Assembly: GCA_004335635.1 (NCBI GenBank)
Contig: QAXH01001162.1
Location: 2,050 to 35,629, forward strand
Direction of reading: 5' to 3'
Length of the DNA stretch: 33,580 bases
Source: Chloromonas sp. AAM2
Lineage: Eukaryota > Chlorophyta > Chlorophyceae > Chlamydomonadales > Chlamydomonadaceae
Numbering within the stretch: the first letter of the stretch is position 1; the number at the start of each line of letters is the position of its first letter. The notes below the pieces were generated by a model that was given only the letters and a program-made list of their open reading frames with translations, had not been told where the DNA came from and did no database searches. Positions 22,501 to 33,509 of this stretch are shown in pieces. Both the position numbers and the translations under genes were made by a program.

Positions 22501-25500
22501 AGTGAGGCGAACAAAGCAGTCGCACAGGGCTCAAGGAAGGCGGAAAGCAACACCATCCGCCGTCCAAGGCCAGAGACAGGCCGTCAACACGTGCCTGTCA
22601 CGTGCTTGTCACTTGCTTGTGACGTGCAGGGCACCTCCACCTCTGACTCCGAGGTTCCCCTTGTGCTGATCAAGCCCGAACGCAACCTGTTCCTGATGCA
22701 TGGGGACATCATAGACATCGCTGACAGGGCGTCCAAGGACTACATTCCAGTGGCAAAGGATGACAAGGTGGGACACCACCTCGCTGGTAATATGGTTGCA
22801 GTCTTGTTTCATCCGCAAGGTTTTGGTGGTCATGTCTGTTATCTTCAACGCCTGTTATCTTCAAAGCAGGCATTGGCGCTGGTGTTGTTGGTGTGTGCCT
22901 CAGTTTCATCCTGAAACAATGCTGGTGTTGCGCTCAGGTTGCTGTCTGCTTGTGATGCTGGTAAGGGAGATGCATGGTACGTGGGTCTTTTGCCGTTTGT
23001 CTTTTGACCAGTGCCGGTGCGCGTAACGCTCAAGGAGATAGGGACCACCACAAACGGTGTGTCGATACCTCAGTTGACATGTGTTATTCCATCTTTGCTG
23101 CGCTTCCTTTCCTACCCTATCCTGCTGTGGTCAAGATTGCCCAGTGTTGGATCATTGACATGCATACATGTATGTGTGCCTTGTCCCGCAGGGCGCGTCC
23201 GCCAGTGACGGTCAGCGGCAGGAGGACGACTACAAGAAGGACTCGGTGGAACGCGACGAGAAGCGGCTGGCAGAGCTGGGCAGGAGAACCGTGGAGATGT
23301 ACGTTATCAGCCACGTGTGCGCAGACAAGCTCGAGGTGGGTGAATGGAAAATGCTGGATTATCATCATCATTGCCGTCGTCGTCGTGCTGCTGCAGCACC
23401 ACTCGTGTCTGGGATTGTGCGAGAGCCGCAGGCCAAGCATGAGATTCTGGTTCAAGAAACCATCAGCATTGTTGATTGCTGTGGTTTTGCAGCTGACGGT
23501 GCTGCAGACCGAACAGTGTAGGCGATTGACCTCAGAACCCCTTTAATTCAATTCGTTTCCATTCGGACAAGCCTGCTTTGCCTCATTTTGGCAACCTTTT
23601 GAAGTGATCAGCTATTTTCAACTGGTTCTGGGTCCTTACCCGCTACCCACACCACCCTTCCTGAGGCGCTTGAGACCTTATGATTAGGTGAACTTCTTGC
23701 TCCAATTACCTGATTGCTACTTCTCCAACTTACCCAGGTTGCCTACCGTGAGGCTGAGGCTCTAAAGCGCCAAGACCTACTCATAGCCGAGGAGTTTGAG
23801 CTGCAGCAACAGGAGGACAGCCGGCGCAAGGAACTGGCGGACAGGGAAAAGGAGCGGAAGGCAAAGAAAAAGGTGGGAAAGGGCTGGTCAAAGATAAGTG
23901 ATGTCAACGTTTCCTGCACATGCTGTCCCGTGAGAGATGGCCAGCCGCCTGCTCCGGTCAGGAGCGAGCTGAAGCTGAAGTTTACCGGGTAGGTTTGCTT
24001 GATCGCTTGCTTCCACCTCTGGATCAAGGCTGTCAACCGGTGGCAGGCGGGCCTGCGGCGCTGCAGCTGAAGCAAGTCTTCCCAAGCCTCCTGCCCTTGC
24101 AGTCCCTCATGCATGACTTGATCGCCCGGAATACCCGGGTACACGAAGAAGCCATGCAAGTGCCAGATGTTGTAGTATGGCAATGGCAACATACGCTGCA
24201 CCAATACCCGGGTACTCAGCTCCGCCATAGATCAGGGTGACTGACTGGCTATCATTGACTGTAGCTCACATCAGGCTTGTGATGGATTGGCTGTGATTCG
24301 CAATCATCCACAGTGGCTGTGGCTGTGGTTATGTGTGTGTGTGTGTGTACAATGGTATGCAGTCTGCCTTAGTCAGTAGCGAGCAGGGGTAAAGGTGGTT
24401 TAGTACGCAGCAAGCAACGCTCTGCTCTGCTCTGCCATGGATTAGGGAGACCGACTGGCCGTGGTTGACTATGTTACACACTACGCTTGAGACAGTGTGG
24501 TGGTGTTTGGCTTTAGGAGCGTGTCAAGGCTCGGCGGGAGGTTGAGCAGGCGCGGCGGGATGCCGAGGACGCCGAACGGAGGCGGGCTGACGACCTGAGA
24601 AGAGAGGAGGGTGAACGCAAGGCCAGGGCGGCTGCTGCGGCAGAGAAGCAGAGGTGCGAAGCGTGACAGAGACAGGCAGGAAGCGAGCGGGCTGCGCTGA
24701 GTGTGCATGTGTGTGTCTGTGTGTGTGTGTGTGTGTGTTGAAGGCATGGAGGCAGAAGTGACCGGCGTGTGGCTGGTCACATCTGCACGTGACCGATGAT
24801 TGCAGGCCTTGCACGTAACAGATCATGGTTGATGAGTCTTCTGCTCGACATGTCAAGCTGCCAGAGAATTCCATATGTTTGTTGACCGCCAGGTTCCTCA
24901 TGCTTGTCCATGAATTGGTTCTTGTAATTCTGCTTGCTGGTATGCTTCTGCAGGTTAGCAGAAGCCGCAGCAGCAGTGCAGCAACAACATCAGGCAGCAG
25001 CAGCCAAGCAGCAGCAGCAGCAGCGGCACAAATCACCAGCAACAGCCATCCTGCAGGCGGAAGAAAACGGGCCATCTGCCAGTGGTACACCTTCTCAATT
25101 CCAGCCAGCAGCAGCAACAGCAGCAGCCGCCAAGGCTGGGGCTGGTGCCAGCACCAGCAAGCCGGCAGCAGCACCAGCTGCAGCTGAACCTAGCCGCTCC
25201 AGGAGCAGCGCAGGATCAGCTGGTGGAAGCAGGCAGGAAGCTGCAGCGGCAGTCGGCAGCAGTGGCAGGACCAGTTCTGGTGGGTGTGCGGATGACGGGA
25301 GAGCAACAGCACGTGGCGGGGAAACGGATTCTGCAACTGCCAGCAGCAGCAGTCGGTTTTCACGGGATGTGGGCACTGTCCAACAGGTAAGCCACCTTCG
25401 TCTCAGACCATTTCTTAACTCCCTTTTGGACCTAGAGGTTGGTGAAGCGCGTTCTTGTTGTCAAGAGTTGCATGTAATTGACTGGGCCACACGTCCTTTT

Positions 25501-27221
25501 GCATGCAACCAGCATGCCAACCAAGGGTGTCAGGGCCTGAACAGGTACTAACTAGCTGTGAATGGTCACACGACGACAAAACAGCAGCACGAGAAAAATG
25601 CATGCCAATTATGTGGCATTTTCAAGGTTGCAATCCGCGTTTTGTTGAGACTGTGCCACTTGCTTGATGCTTCCACTTGTGGGACAATGCAGAAAAACGC
25701 ACACGTTCCTTACATTAAGACGTTATGAGGCTCCTACTTTGTCTGCAGGCTCGAGGTCAAGTGACGGACAGCACCAGCGCCAGCAGTGACGATGGGCTGG
25801 CTGAACTGGAGCTTGAGGCCAGCCAGCTGCGCCAGCGGGTCAGCCAGCTGGAACAGACGGTGCTGGAGCGGGACAGCCTGGTCAGCCAGCTGCGAGCCCA
25901 GCTGGCTGAACTATCACAGCAGCTGGAGCAGCAGCGGCGGCAGCAGGCAGCAGCCGTGGCAGCAGCAGTTGCCAGCTTGCAGCTACAGCATGCAGCTTCT
26001 ATGGCAGCTTCTGCTGCCCTTGCTTCCACACCAGCCAGTCATCTCCAGCAGGTAGCAGCAGCTGCCAGCCACGGCCAGCAGCAGCAGCAGGCAGCAGGGA
26101 CGTCGGTAGCAGCGTCTGTTGCGGCCTCCACCGCACCAAGCGCGGGTTCAAGGCATTCCAGCACTTCCTCGTTAGATAAGGATGCATTGACGGAGTTATT
26201 GGCTAGCAGCCATGGGGCCCCAAATGGGGTGGTGGAAGTGGGAGTGCGGGAAGCAGCACATCAGCTGGCGAATGGCGTCAGGAAGGGGCGGGAACATTTC
26301 CCCGAGGGGGGCGTGCAGCATCACCGTGGTCATGCTTTGTCCAATGGCGGCTTGCCTGTCAGGAACCACAGGCACGGTAGTGGGGTGGAGCATGGGAGTG
26401 CGTGTAGCAGTGGCCAGAGCACGAGCGGTGGTGGAGGAGATGGGGCCGGCATGACGAGGACGGCATCTGTGGGTGCCCCGCAGGGTTTGAGTAATGGCCA
26501 GCAGGCTGGTAACGGCCGGCGGGCGTCTGTTCCTGACCCAACGCCTGTGCAGGTCAAGCAGGCAGTGGGTCCAGCACAGCTGCAAGCAGCGGCACAAGCG
26601 GCCGCACAGGCACAGGCAGCTGAGAATGCTGCAGCAGCAAGCACGGCCGCCCAGCCGGCTGTTCCAGCCGAGCCGGTACCGCTGTCCTACCGGAATGCAG
26701 CTGCGGGCATGATTGCTTCAGCCGCACCAGTGGCGCCACTGCCAGCAGCCACACCAGCGGCACCAGCAGCGGCCTCGCCACAGCAAAACGGTTCGTCCGT
26801 TTCAGCAGGACCTGCTGGCGTTTCTAAAACGGTTGACGAGCCTGTTGCCACTTCCATCAGCCCCAGTACTAGCAGTGGTGGCGGTGCCACAACAAGGCAT
26901 CTCAATCCAGCAGCATCAGAGTTTAAAGGCCAGGCATCTGAATTCAAAACTCAGGTGGCTGAATTCAATGGAACTCGACCGGCAGTGCTTTCCATCTCCA
27001 CCACGTCTACAACCCCCTCCCGCTCAAGCTTCGGTTCTGCAACTGCTCCACCACCTGTTGTGACCAGCAGCTCAGCTGGTGGTGCGGGTCCACAGACGGC
27101 TGGTGGTGGGCCATCCTCCCCTGATGCACAGGCATCGCGTGCCCCTCTGCCAATGGACAGCCCGGGCCTGGACGACTTTGCACACATGGGCATCATCACT
27201 GACTTACTTGGCAATGACTGA
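19542..27221 (+). CDS. MATH/TRAF-like scaffold protein, plant TRAF1a/TRAF1b (MUSE13/14) type, 15 exons
   Basis: Exons: 19542-19611, about 19683-19838, 19919-20033, 20121-20209, 20291-20359, 20442-20474, 20601-20697, 20857-21085, 21249-21359, 22630-22767, 23192-23335, 23738-23872, 24517-24653, 24954-25386, 25749-27221 (about 1142 aa, all phases consistent). The MATH domain lies at about residues 80-210: LYGKFTWKIENFSEISKRE, RSNVFEVGHYKWYILVYP, CNHLSLFLCVADYDKLLPG, SHFAQFTIAVTNKDPKKSK. Then comes the family's helical part (YRRELVRVYLSNVEGVCRRF, KEVTSTLVMDALYNGCKQL, RDEKRLAELGRRTVEMYVIS). Coiled coil follows at about 417-510, then Ala/Gln/Ser-rich sequence and a second coiled coil near 668-720. 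The tail is DDFAHMGIITDLLGND. In Arabidopsis the relatives are adaptors for SCF-mediated turnover of NLR receptors and for ATG6 control. The acceptor of exon 2 is uncertain (19677 to 19734). Confidence 0.93.
21360..22629 (+). other. Long MATH-gene intron (1270 nt)
   Basis: The donor is CTGGAG|GTGAGC and the acceptor GACGTGCAG. It is the longest intron of the gene and carries the 22-nt satellite described separately. It also has GGTACAGGGTACAGGG near 21500 and several CATGCA-rich runs (22075-22235). Open frames inside it come from the satellite and do not look like protein. Confidence 0.75.
21753..22010. repeat. Degenerate tandem array, about 22-nt period, roughly 11-12 units
   Basis: Units of the form CCCATGCTYMAYGCCAGCACAG follow one another with substitutions and a few shortened copies (for example near 21870). 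The array is fully intronic. Its period happens to equal that of the array at 4868-4955 and both are rich in CATG, but the unit sequences differ. Confidence 0.85.
24128..24214. repeat. Two copies of a 10-bp palindrome in a MATH-gene intron
   Basis: TACCCGGGTA, a perfect palindrome, occurs at 24132-24141 and 24205-24214, each preceded by AA. It lies in the 644-nt intron between exons 12 and 13, which has no other visible feature apart from a GT run near 24331-24347. Confidence 0.6.
24331..24347. repeat. (GT)n microsatellite
   Basis: A short uninterrupted GT run within the intron between exons 12 and 13 of the MATH gene. Confidence 0.75.
24706..24738. repeat. (GT)n microsatellite, interrupted
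   Basis: A GT run broken by CA and CT, in the intron between exons 13 and 14 of the MATH gene. Read on the other strand it gives a string of alternating His and Thr in a shadow frame. Confidence 0.75.
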
Positions 27222-28334
27222 CAGTACCAGCCAGCTGTCGGTGCTTGCATGTCAGGCCCGTTCATCGTGACGTCTCTTCCAATGTGCCTGTCCATCTGCT
27301 TATGAACCCTTGCTGTTGTTATGATAGCCCAGGAGGAGCACAGCCATGCTCCATATTTGATCCAATCGCAGACATGTACTTCCCACGTGACTGCTTCCAT
27401 GACTGGCCCTTGCCCACGTGACTGGAACCGTTACTAAACCGTAGACAATCATTACCATGTTTGCTTGTGGATTGAGAGGCACTTCACAGTGACCCAGGTT
27501 TCGCCTGGCCCAGCCTCATGCAACCTTGGCTGTGACAGGCTGATTGCATTGCAGGTTCAGCACGTCTGGAGCGTGGTCGCAATCAGGATATTGGATGGTC
27601 ACAGGGCTTGTAATCGTTGGGCGGTGCTGAAAGCGCCCGCCAGTATAGACCGTATCACTGTGACATCACCGTGACATCTAACACCGTGTACACCACGTAT
27701 AAATGGACAAAGCCACGTAACTCTCCACAACACTAAACGCCTCGCCACTGAGTCACAAGGAACTGGGATGCGGCGGCCATGATTGTACTGGAAAGGCGAA
27801 CATACACCAGTGTCCCAGAACTGGCTAACTTCTTTTCTTTTAGTACTGCTTGCTGTGTCAACAGTATCTGCCAACAGTCCCTTCCAACAGCACGTCAACA
27901 TGAACGGAGCAGTGAGGCGCATTTATATGTCTGAGCGCAGAGCCCAGCTTGAACACTCCACGAGTAGTTCAGCAGCTCCAGGTTGCTACCTTGCCCAAAC
28001 GCTGTGTGTTGCGCACAGCCATGTCAGACACAGGGCCAGGCAGAAGACCACCTACATGTACACTTCCCACATTTTGTTTGTCCATCATTTGCTGCTCTGA
28101 GCTCAATACACACGTATTTTTGAGTTGCTAAGCATGGCTGCAGCAGACCATCCAAGCCGGCAGTTCTGTGGACTGTGCGGCTGACATGCCGGGTTCTCGT
28201 GGATCAGCAACATGCGGGAGTTCGTCTTACAAATCCGATGCACAGGACACGCTATGAAAGGCCTCACACCTCTCTCTCTCACACACACTCTCACACAAAA
28301 TCACGGTCACAGCCCAACGTGCGGCTTGGGCTTC
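27222..28334. other. Convergent intergenic region between the MATH gene and CHLM
   Basis: About 1.1 kb hold the two 3' UTRs. CCCACGTGACTG (with a CACGTG core) occurs twice near 27384 and 27414. A CT/CA-rich run lies at about 28263-28300. A TGTAA on the plus strand at 27609 is a distant candidate end for the MATH transcript. The short open frame beginning near 27783 shows no family feature, and I see no further gene. Confidence 0.55.
28227..28231 (-). terminator. Candidate poly(A) signal TGTAA for CHLM
   Basis: On the minus strand TGTAA appears about 104 nt after the CHLM stop codon. TGTAA is the main polyadenylation signal of chlorophyte algae such as Chlamydomonas, and the distance is suitable. 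The pentamer is common by chance, so this is a candidate only. Confidence 0.35.
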
Positions 28335-31300
28335 TTACACACGCACTGCCTCAAGCAGGCGTGAGAAGTAGAACTTGGTGGCAGTCATCTCGCGCTTCAC
28401 CACCTTGAAGCCTGCCTTTTGAAGGGCAGCCTCCACATCAGACTCGGCATGGAGATATGCACGGGTGGCCTGCATATAATACAGCACGTGGAGCAAGCAG
28501 GGCACATTTGGCAAGCTGCACCGCATGGTACACTGCAATTACCCATAGCCTCCGACCATACAATCGCAGCGGTTGCGTCAAGAGCTGCCACAGGCCCCCT
28601 GGCATGAAGGCCTGTTCTTACAACATAGAGTGCGCAGCAGCAAGAAGCTATCATAACAGCTGGCATTATCCCGCCGATGACCTTCTCTTCTTATCAACGC
28701 CCTGGTCCTTACCTTGGACGGCCCAGGGAACAGCTCGCCGATGCGCTTGAGCGCGGCATACCACGGGGTGTAAGGCGCGAAGGAGATGATGAGGCGCTTG
28801 TCCGATAGGCTGGCCAGATGCGCCACCATAGCATCCACTCGGTCCTGGGGGTAGTGGATCATAACGTCTAGGCACGTGACTGTGTGGAAACGTCCGCTCA
28901 CAGACCTGCAGAAAACGGCCAGAGCTCAGTGAAGTGCGAGCTCACTGAAGGGAGATGTGATGCCTCGCCACCAAGTCAAGATTCAGGTTGAGATGAAAGT
29001 CACGTGCCTAGTGCCACTCTTGACTGTTTTCACGTGAGCTGCAGGAGGTCTCCCCAACAGCAGGATCCAACTCGTGCAGCAACGTGAGATGGAAATGCTG
29101 ACGACGTCATCAACCACCAGCCCTAGCTGGTGAGAGCGGACGCAATAGGCGCATTGTGCACGTGTTCTAGCCCATGACTGCCGCCTGGCTCTAGCTCCTG
29201 GTTACCACTAGCTCTGTGGACATACCAGACTTGGCTACCAGCCAATGTCGATCTTCAACCAATGTGCCTAGGCCCACTACTCACACCATGTATAAAGATA
29301 CCAGAGCCCAACCGCTAGATTATGTCCAGTCACTTGCAAGCGAGTACCAGATACTCCACTTACTCGAGGTCCAGGGCCTCGAATTTGGGGGGGTTCTTGA
29401 TAGCCTTTCCAGCTGCTGCTGCAGCGGCCTCAAATCTGCATGCACACGCAAACAACCACACAGTATCGTCAGCGTTTTGTCAGTCTGTTCGTTTGCCCGC
29501 TACTTCGCCTGCATTGCTTCTGTCTTTGCGCGTCGCGTTGCCTACATTGTTTTGTCTCGGTGATGGCTTTCAAGTGTTCATGTTTGATGGTGCCAAAATC
29601 ATGACTCCAAAGTGCAGCCACTAAAGTGAAACGCCCCCATGATGCAGCCACACATGTTCCAATGGTCCCGTCATGCCAGCCCGCAACCCACCGCCTCTGT
29701 GCCTCTGATGCCATGGATGAGCTGATGTCGCTGGCACTCAGGACGGCGCCACGCAGGGCCAAGGGGATGGCAAGGCTGCCTGAAAACACACAGTGAGATC
29801 AGGCGCGTGTCAATCCATTCATCTTTATCTATCACCTCTAGTATCATCTGTAGTACAATATACACAACATCTCACATATATATGTCACACATACATCTCA
29901 CATTGTATGTGCAATTTTTGTCCGATCGTCTGGTAGCGCTCTGAACTCACATCACATGTAACCTTGTTGCCCCTTCCTGTTGCAGGTGTAATTCCAAATT
30001 GTTCAATTTCCTAGTGTGAGAAAGTGCGACTGGCATTCCTTGTGAGAAAGTGCGATCCGTACGAACTGGCTCAAAACTGGGTATGGCGTTTATTCTCTTC
30101 AGCGGGTGCGGGAGCTGTGGGTTGCGTCCTTGCATGGTGTTGCTGACCAGTTACAAGGTGTGTGTACAACTGTTGTATGTGCAGTCGACACCCCGGCTGT
30201 GCATTGTCCAGCGACGTCATGCAGAGACAGCATACACAGCATTTGCACCCGCTGAAGAGCAGTGAACCCAAAACCAAGTGATACACCTGATTCCCTAGGA
30301 CTACGGTTATACACCCGATTCCATGTGCCTATCAGCTGCCACCTGCTGAGTCAGAGCGACGGTGGGAAACACGGATCATGCGTGCGAGTCTCCTTGCGTC
30401 AACCCCGTGCCGCAACCCTCCCCCAAAAAACATGTCCCATGCGAAACAGATTATTTGGATGCATGACCTTGATCGCTGCATCATTTGAGTTGTGTGTCAA
30501 CCAACAAACAACAACCAACAAAGCCCGGAAAAGGAATATATTTGGAAGGCAAGTGGAAGCTACTTAGACAGCATGGACAGCATCCACGTGCATGTGCGAG
30601 TCCCAGCATGCATCGCACCGATTCCGCACGTATTAAGGCAATATGATATCAAGTGCGCAGTCTGTGGTGCACTGATCACAGCCTTCCATGGGCATCCCGG
30701 CACACAAGTCCATCCCACTGCTCCTGCCATGACCCCGCCCCTCCTCACCTGTCCCACACGAGGCAGTGTGCCGCATGCCATGCCTCGGGTGTTGTGAGCT
30801 ACAGCAGTTGCCCAGCCACTGCCCTTCTGTACCCAAGAATTTACCCAACGCCTGGTGTCTCCTCACCGATTCCGCTTTTTGCGGTGTGGAGCATGACATG
30901 GAGTATATCTTTGTGGATCGAGCAATTTCGACATGCATCTCCCTGCATCTCACCTGTCCCGCACCCAGCATCAGCCATGGTGATTCCCTCCACGCCTCCC
31001 TCCTCGTCCAACCACTTGAGCACCTTCTCCACGGTCTGTGCATGGCCCTCGCGAATGTCCAGCTGCACCTTGTTCACGTCGTCTGTCTCGCCATAGATCT
31101 TGCGCCAGCGATCAAAGCCGGTGGTGTTGAAGTAGTTGCGCACCTGTTGGCCACGTGGCGCAACATGCAGCAATGGACTTGGTAGCATGGAAGGGTTTCA
31201 AATATAATGTGGGAGAGGCCAGGGCCATTACGAGAAGCTGACTGATGTGCACTGGAGGATATCCAGGCCAGTGACCATAACATATGTACCTGTCATTATG

Positions 31301-31909
31301 CATGACATGCAGGCCATGTGGCGGCACGCAGCACTCGTTCGTGCATTGCCTTGTTCGAGAGCTACAAGCTCATGCTCCCACATCAGTAGGCATGAGAGGT
31401 GGGCAGTATGTGTGCATGTGGCAGACAAAGGCCCGGCGAAAGCTCTGAGTTGCTCTATAGCACGTACCGCCTCGTTTTCATCACCGCCAGTCTGCTGCAT
31501 CTGCTCAGACCGCCTGCAAGAATGGGGTAGTGGCAGTGTGTGTGGATCCACGGGTTGAGATTTCGGGTGGCTATTTCGATCGGATCCGAGCAGCCATTCT
31601 TGTCCGTGCTGACCTCTTCTGTGGATCCGTGGCGATCAGAAGCGCTCCCAGTCCAGCGATGGCAGCACCACTCCCAACGGCAAAGGTCAGTGTGTTGCTG
31701 TCAGCAACCTGCAGAAGCTCTGAAGCCTGGGCAATGGGTGTTGCAGTGCTGAGGAAACCCGCAACGGTGGCAATCTGTGCCAGGTGGGCCTCCACCGGCT
31801 TGCTGCCCTGAGCGCTGCATGGCACAACCTTGCGGGCTGGCACCGCTGAGCGGTTGGCCACGCCCCGAGGCGCCTGCGATGTAAATGGCTTCTGGTGCAG
31901 GGCGTACAT
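28335..31909 (-). CDS. CHLM: Mg-protoporphyrin IX methyltransferase, chloroplast (7 exons)
   Basis: CHLM transfers a methyl group from S-adenosylmethionine to Mg-protoporphyrin IX, making its monomethyl ester, on chloroplast membranes in chlorophyll synthesis. Exons: 31909-31614, 31513-31468, 31143-30954, 29779-29692, 29435-29364, 28905-28713, 28469-28335; phases agree, giving 339 aa against about 312 in Arabidopsis. The first 40 residues are Ser/Ala/Arg-rich, like a transit peptide. A hydrophobic segment follows (FAVGSGAAIAGLGALLIATD), then the family stretch RNYFNTTGFDRWRKIYGETD. The SAM-binding motif DAGCGTG is near residue 173, with SASDISSSM after it, CLDVMIHYPQD near 240, LIISFAPYTPWYAALKRIGE, and the end TKFYFSRLLEAV. 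The start at 31909 (AAAATGTAC) is preferred. An in-frame ATG at 32029 would add 40 residues. No key residue appears lost. Confidence 0.96.
29780..30953 (-). other. Long CHLM intron (1174 nt)
   Basis: It splits the SAM-binding motif after GCGT. The donor is ACAG|GTGAGA and the acceptor TGTTTTCAG. It contains a 15-nt direct repeat (TGTGAGAAAGTGCGA at 30015-30029 and 30041-30055) and AT-rich ACATCTCACAT copies near 29868-29905. No gene inside is supported. Confidence 0.8.
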
Positions 31910-32267
31910 TTTCTCGGAATGGGCTTGAGCAGGGCAACCTGCTGTCAGTAGATTCAAAGTGAAGACCTGTGATGTAACGGCTTTTGATGGATGGCCGCGA
32001 TCGTGCTTGTCTTGCTCGTCGGGATACACATTACGCGAGCAGCACCAGTACTACCTCCCGAATCTACTGCTGTTCGCCTTGATGTAAAACACTGTTGTAG
32101 GAAGCCCCTGACATCGGCAGTAGCTTCTGGGGTGGTAGGGATCATGATCAGCCATCACAAGCTACACCCATCCCAGGCCTGCACCGGAGCACGAAATCTG
32201 CCATGCTGGGTCCAGGATTCTTGCAATTGCCCGCATGCTCGAGTCCACGTGAGTACAGTCAGCCACC
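31910..32267. promoter_or_regulatory. Divergent promoter region between CHLM and the downstream plus-strand gene
   Basis: CHLM and the gene starting at 32268 point away from this 358-bp gap, so both promoters must lie here, unless CHLM starts at the upstream ATG (32029). I see no clear TATA box or known light-response element. Confidence 0.4.
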
Positions 32268-33509
32268 ATGGACTCAGCCACCAGGCTCTTTGCACCGCAA
32301 CCAATCCAACAGCATTGCATGCACATGCAGACCATACATGAAGCACAAGCAGTGGCGTCGGCCGGCCAGCCTCATGTGAGAAGGCGACACACGCACGCCC
32401 ATTCCCGGAGCCTCACAACTCCCCACTGCAGCAACAGCTCTTCAAGCGAGGCACATACATCTTCTACACGCACTGCCACCTACCCAGAACCATCCAATAG
32501 CCATGCTGCCTTGCATGGAACAGTCCGGCATGCAGACGCCCATGTGCCCAAGCGTAGATCACCCATGCAGTCTCCATGGGCTGCCATGGCCTCTACCCTT
32601 CTCACAAGCATGCAAGGGCGTATGGCAAGCCTGCCCCCAGGCGCTCTGCTGCTACTTATCCAAGCATGTGCATCTGCCAGGCTGAATGTGACATCTGCTC
32701 AGATAGCTGAACTCTGCCGGGCGTGGCAAAGCCAGTTATCTGGCACAAATGCCCAGCAATGTGTACAGCTGCTGAATCGCCTCACGGAGGTGCTGCCAGT
32801 GCAGCAGCAGCAGCAGCACACACCAGCTGGTGCTGGTGACAGCAACGTTTCCAGCCAGGCTGTATCAGCAGGCTTGAGTTCTGGCTGGCTAGAGGACGTT
32901 TATGAACACGTGAGTGACAGGGTTTAGGTTTGCAAGCAACAATCAGATTTCCTGTTTACTCCTGACACATGTTTTTAATCTCTGAGTTTGCCGCCATTTT
33001 GCTAATCCCGGATTTCTCGCCACTTCTGTTGCTGGTGCATTCCTGCATGTCACAGCGTCCTGGTTGAGGTGTCAGATCATGAATCAAATGCATGCATTAG
33101 TGGGTCTGAGCTTTGTGTTCATTCACGTCACTGCACACAGGTTGCGGATGGCGCCCAGCACCTGCCAACTGCCGATCTGGTGACGTTTTTGGAAGCTGCT
33201 CTGAAGCTAGGTGGCGGCTGCACGGCCAAGGTGCTCACTCGCATTGCAAACTCGCTGACACTACCTGGGACACATGCATCACGTGACAGCTGGGAAACGG
33301 TTACAGACGTTTCAGCGGCGGCAGCAGCAGCAAGTGTGCTACGCCCTGATGTCACGCCAGAGCACGCGGCCAAGCTGTTGATTCAGTTTGGTCGGTTTAT
33401 TCAGTTGAGAACACCGTTTCAGGCTCCAGAGGCGTTTTCAGCCCTCCTGTCCAAGGTTCACAGTGCTCATGTGGGGCTGACACCAATCACTGTTCTGTGT
33501 GTGTACCAG
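32268..33509 (+). CDS. Probable helical-repeat organelle RNA-binding type protein (5' part, 2 exons; continues past window)
   Basis: Exon 1 is 32268-32909 (214 codons) with donor GAACAC|GTGAGT. Exon 2 is 33141-33509 with acceptor TGCACACAG and donor TACCAG|GTAAGG. Both are phase 0, and the reading frame would continue beyond the window. The first 110 residues are Ser/His/Thr/Arg-rich, poor in acidic residues, and may be an organelle targeting region. After that come amphipathic helices in a repeating pattern: PPGALLLLIQACASARLN, SAQIAELCRAWQSQL, TADLVTFLEAALKLGGGC, PEHAAKLLIQFGRFIQL. This resembles the helical repeats of algal OPR and FAST-kinase-like RAP proteins, which control organelle transcripts. 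I cannot place it in a family with certainty, and the diagnostic C-terminal domain would be outside the window. Confidence 0.55.

Noticed and set aside
24524..25174. Minus-strand open frame of 216 codons with Leu runs and alternating His-Thr
   Set aside because: It is the shadow of MATH-gene exons 13 and 14 and of the (GT)n repeat; the Leu runs are antisense to CAG repeats.
30653..31185. Two overlapping plus-strand open frames of about 140 codons
   Set aside because: They run over CHLM exon 3 and its introns on the opposite strand, and the minus strand clearly encodes CHLM there.
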